From Chloroflexota bacterium (lineage in GTDB: Bacteria > Chloroflexota > Dehalococcoidia > SZUA-161 > SpSt-899): a stretch of DNA of 7,599 bases. Positions 6,885 through 7,599 of this stretch are shown here, one piece after another. How positions within the stretch are numbered: the stretch's first letter is position 1; each line of letters starts with the position of its first letter. The notes under the pieces are model-generated. The model saw only the letters and a list, made by a program, of their open reading frames with translations. It was not told the origin of the DNA and did no database searches. The DNA is taken from assembly GCA_018657655.1 (NCBI GenBank), contig JABHWQ010000226.1, positions 1 through 7,599 on the forward strand. Reading direction: 5' to 3'. A program made the position numbers and the translations under genes.

Positions 6885-6912
6885 TTATCGATTGGATTTC
6901 AAAGTCTGTCAA
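6884..6912 (-). promoter_or_regulatory. Near-consensus sigma-70 promoter upstream of the cyclase gene
   Basis: On the minus strand a perfect TTGACA (6907-6912) and GATAAT (6884-6889, 5/6) are separated by exactly 17 bases. The predicted start at about 6877 gives a leader of roughly 36 bases before the GTG at 6841. It would drive the cyclase, antiporter and hydrolase genes. I see no intrinsic terminator between the leucine-rich-repeat gene and this promoter, so read-through from that gene is also possible. Confidence 0.75.
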
Positions 6913-6935
6913 GCAAAAGGACTGATCTCACCGGT

Positions 6936-6954
6936 GTATTTTTTGAAAGAATAC
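6936..6954. repeat. Imperfect 9-bp dyad upstream of the cyclase promoter
   Basis: GTATTTTTT and AAAGAATAC flank a single central base; eight of nine positions pair. The centre is about 68 bases upstream of the predicted cyclase start, a distance at which activators often bind. It does not match the CRP consensus. The AT-rich composition makes a chance match quite possible. Confidence 0.25.
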
Positions 6955-6987
6955 TATATTTTTGAACCTAGCATTACCGGGATATCT

Positions 6988-7599
6988 TCAGAAGTACACT
7001 GTTATACCCATCTCCTGAAGCTGTGGAGTGTAAACATCTAGGGACATCGCACTTAACGGATTATCTGCCAAATTCAAATAGCAATCTTCGCAATCTACGG
7101 GGGAACCGAGCGCAGCAATAACCAGTGGATAAATATCGCTTATCTGGTTTTGTTGCAGCTTAAGATGCCCCAGATTCAATCCGCCCATTAGTGGTGAAAT
7201 ATCATCTATCTGATTATCGTTCAGGTCGAGTATTATCGGATGAGTAGGATTAGCAAGAGGCGATATATCGCTCAATTCGTTTCCCCGCAAACGCAAATCG
7301 GTGAGGTTGGTACAGTACTCCAAACCGCTGAGATTTGATATACCTCTTGCGCTGGCGTTGAGGTTGGCAATACCCTCCAACTCCGTTCTGTTTATGTCTC
7401 CACTGGGCTTGCCAATTGCCTCCCTGATAGCCGCTTCCAAATTAGCATCTGCGAATTCAACTTTGGTAGGAGTAGGGGTTGGTTCCGTTTCCTCAATCGG
7501 TGTGGGTGTAGGTGTCATGATCGGTGTTTGTGTGGTAACCTGCCCGTTTTCAGCAACAGGCGTCGGCGTGACTACCTGTGTAAGATCGGGTGTAGGAAC
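6988..7599 (-). CDS. Thr-Pro-linker leucine-rich-repeat protein, C-terminal part (5' end outside window)
   Basis: The reading frame is open from the right edge to the TGA at 6988-6990, giving 203 visible residues. An ATG at 7516-7518 exists but lies within a continuous Thr-Pro-rich tract (TPTPTP and similar, visible residues 1-45) that extends upstream, so it is almost certainly internal. After the linker come 'VEFADANLEAAIREAIGKPS' (47-66) and about four 22-residue internalin/SDS22-style repeats with 'LRLRGNELSDISPLA', 'LDLNDNQIDDISPL' and 'LKLQQNQISDIYPL' (about 88-185). The chain stops soon after the last repeat, with no C-terminal anchor. C170 and C173 form a CxxC. Such proteins are usually exported, with the Thr-Pro stretch as a flexible spacer and the repeats as a protein-binding surface; the export signal would be outside the window. 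It lies 146 bases upstream of the cyclase gene and has no obvious functional link. Confidence 0.88.
   Translation of the reverse strand, partial: VPTPDLTQVVTPTPVAENGQVTTQTPIMTPTPTPIEETEPTPTPTKVEFADANLEAAIREAIGKPSGDINRTELEGIANLNASARGISNLSGLEYCTNLTDLRLRGNELSDISPLANPTHPIILDLNDNQIDDISPLMGGLNLGHLKLQQNQISDIYPLVIAALGSPVDCEDCYLNLADNPLSAMSLDVYTPQLQEMGITVYF

Noticed and set aside
1..7599. CRISPR arrays, tRNA or rRNA genes, and phage genes
   Set aside because: No regularly spaced identical repeats, no cloverleaf-type sequence and no phage structural motifs were seen on either strand.

Overview
The window looks like a chromosomal stretch of an uncultured Chloroflexota-type bacterium (Dehalococcoidia-like). 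This rests on three things: a Thr-Pro repeat linker followed by internalin-style leucine-rich repeats, moderate G+C content, and the style of the FecR and CHASE2 proteins. The assignment is made by eye and is tentative.

Layout. The left edge (1 to about 630) is a scar region. It holds the first 45 codons of an IS5-type transposase running leftward out of the window, about 150 bp of non-coding DNA that includes the probable IS end, and a rightward ORF that reads as the C-terminal tail of a family-4 glycosyltransferase missing its front half. From 735 to the right edge everything is on the minus strand. In transcription order (right to left) the genes are: the 3' part of a Thr-Pro-linker/leucine-rich-repeat protein (6988-7599, 5' end outside the window); a CHASE2-class III adenylate cyclase (5012-6841); a CPA2-type cation:proton antiporter with a cytosolic RCK/TrkA-N domain (3238-4965); a metallo-beta-lactamase-fold hydrolase that most resembles class II cyclic-nucleotide phosphodiesterases (2395-3201); and a membrane-anchored FecR-domain protein (735-2264).

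Regulation. A near-consensus sigma-70 promoter (TTGACA, 17 bp, GATAAT) lies upstream of the cyclase gene, with a perfect 7-bp dyad across the predicted transcription start. Cyclase, antiporter and hydrolase are separated by only 46 and 36 bp and probably form one transcript. The FecR gene follows after 130 bp and has its own promoter-like sequence (TTGAAT, 17 bp, CATAAT) overlapping the end of the hydrolase gene.

How they may work together (inference). The cyclase would sense something outside the membrane through CHASE2 and make cAMP. The hydrolase would turn cAMP into 5'-AMP. The antiporter carries a nucleotide-binding-type regulatory domain with an altered glycine loop. The FecR protein would sit outside the membrane, where CHASE2 also sits. 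A self-contained make/break cAMP circuit tied to a cation antiporter and an extracytoplasmic FecR protein is the most interesting reading of this window; no part of the functional coupling is proven by the sequence.
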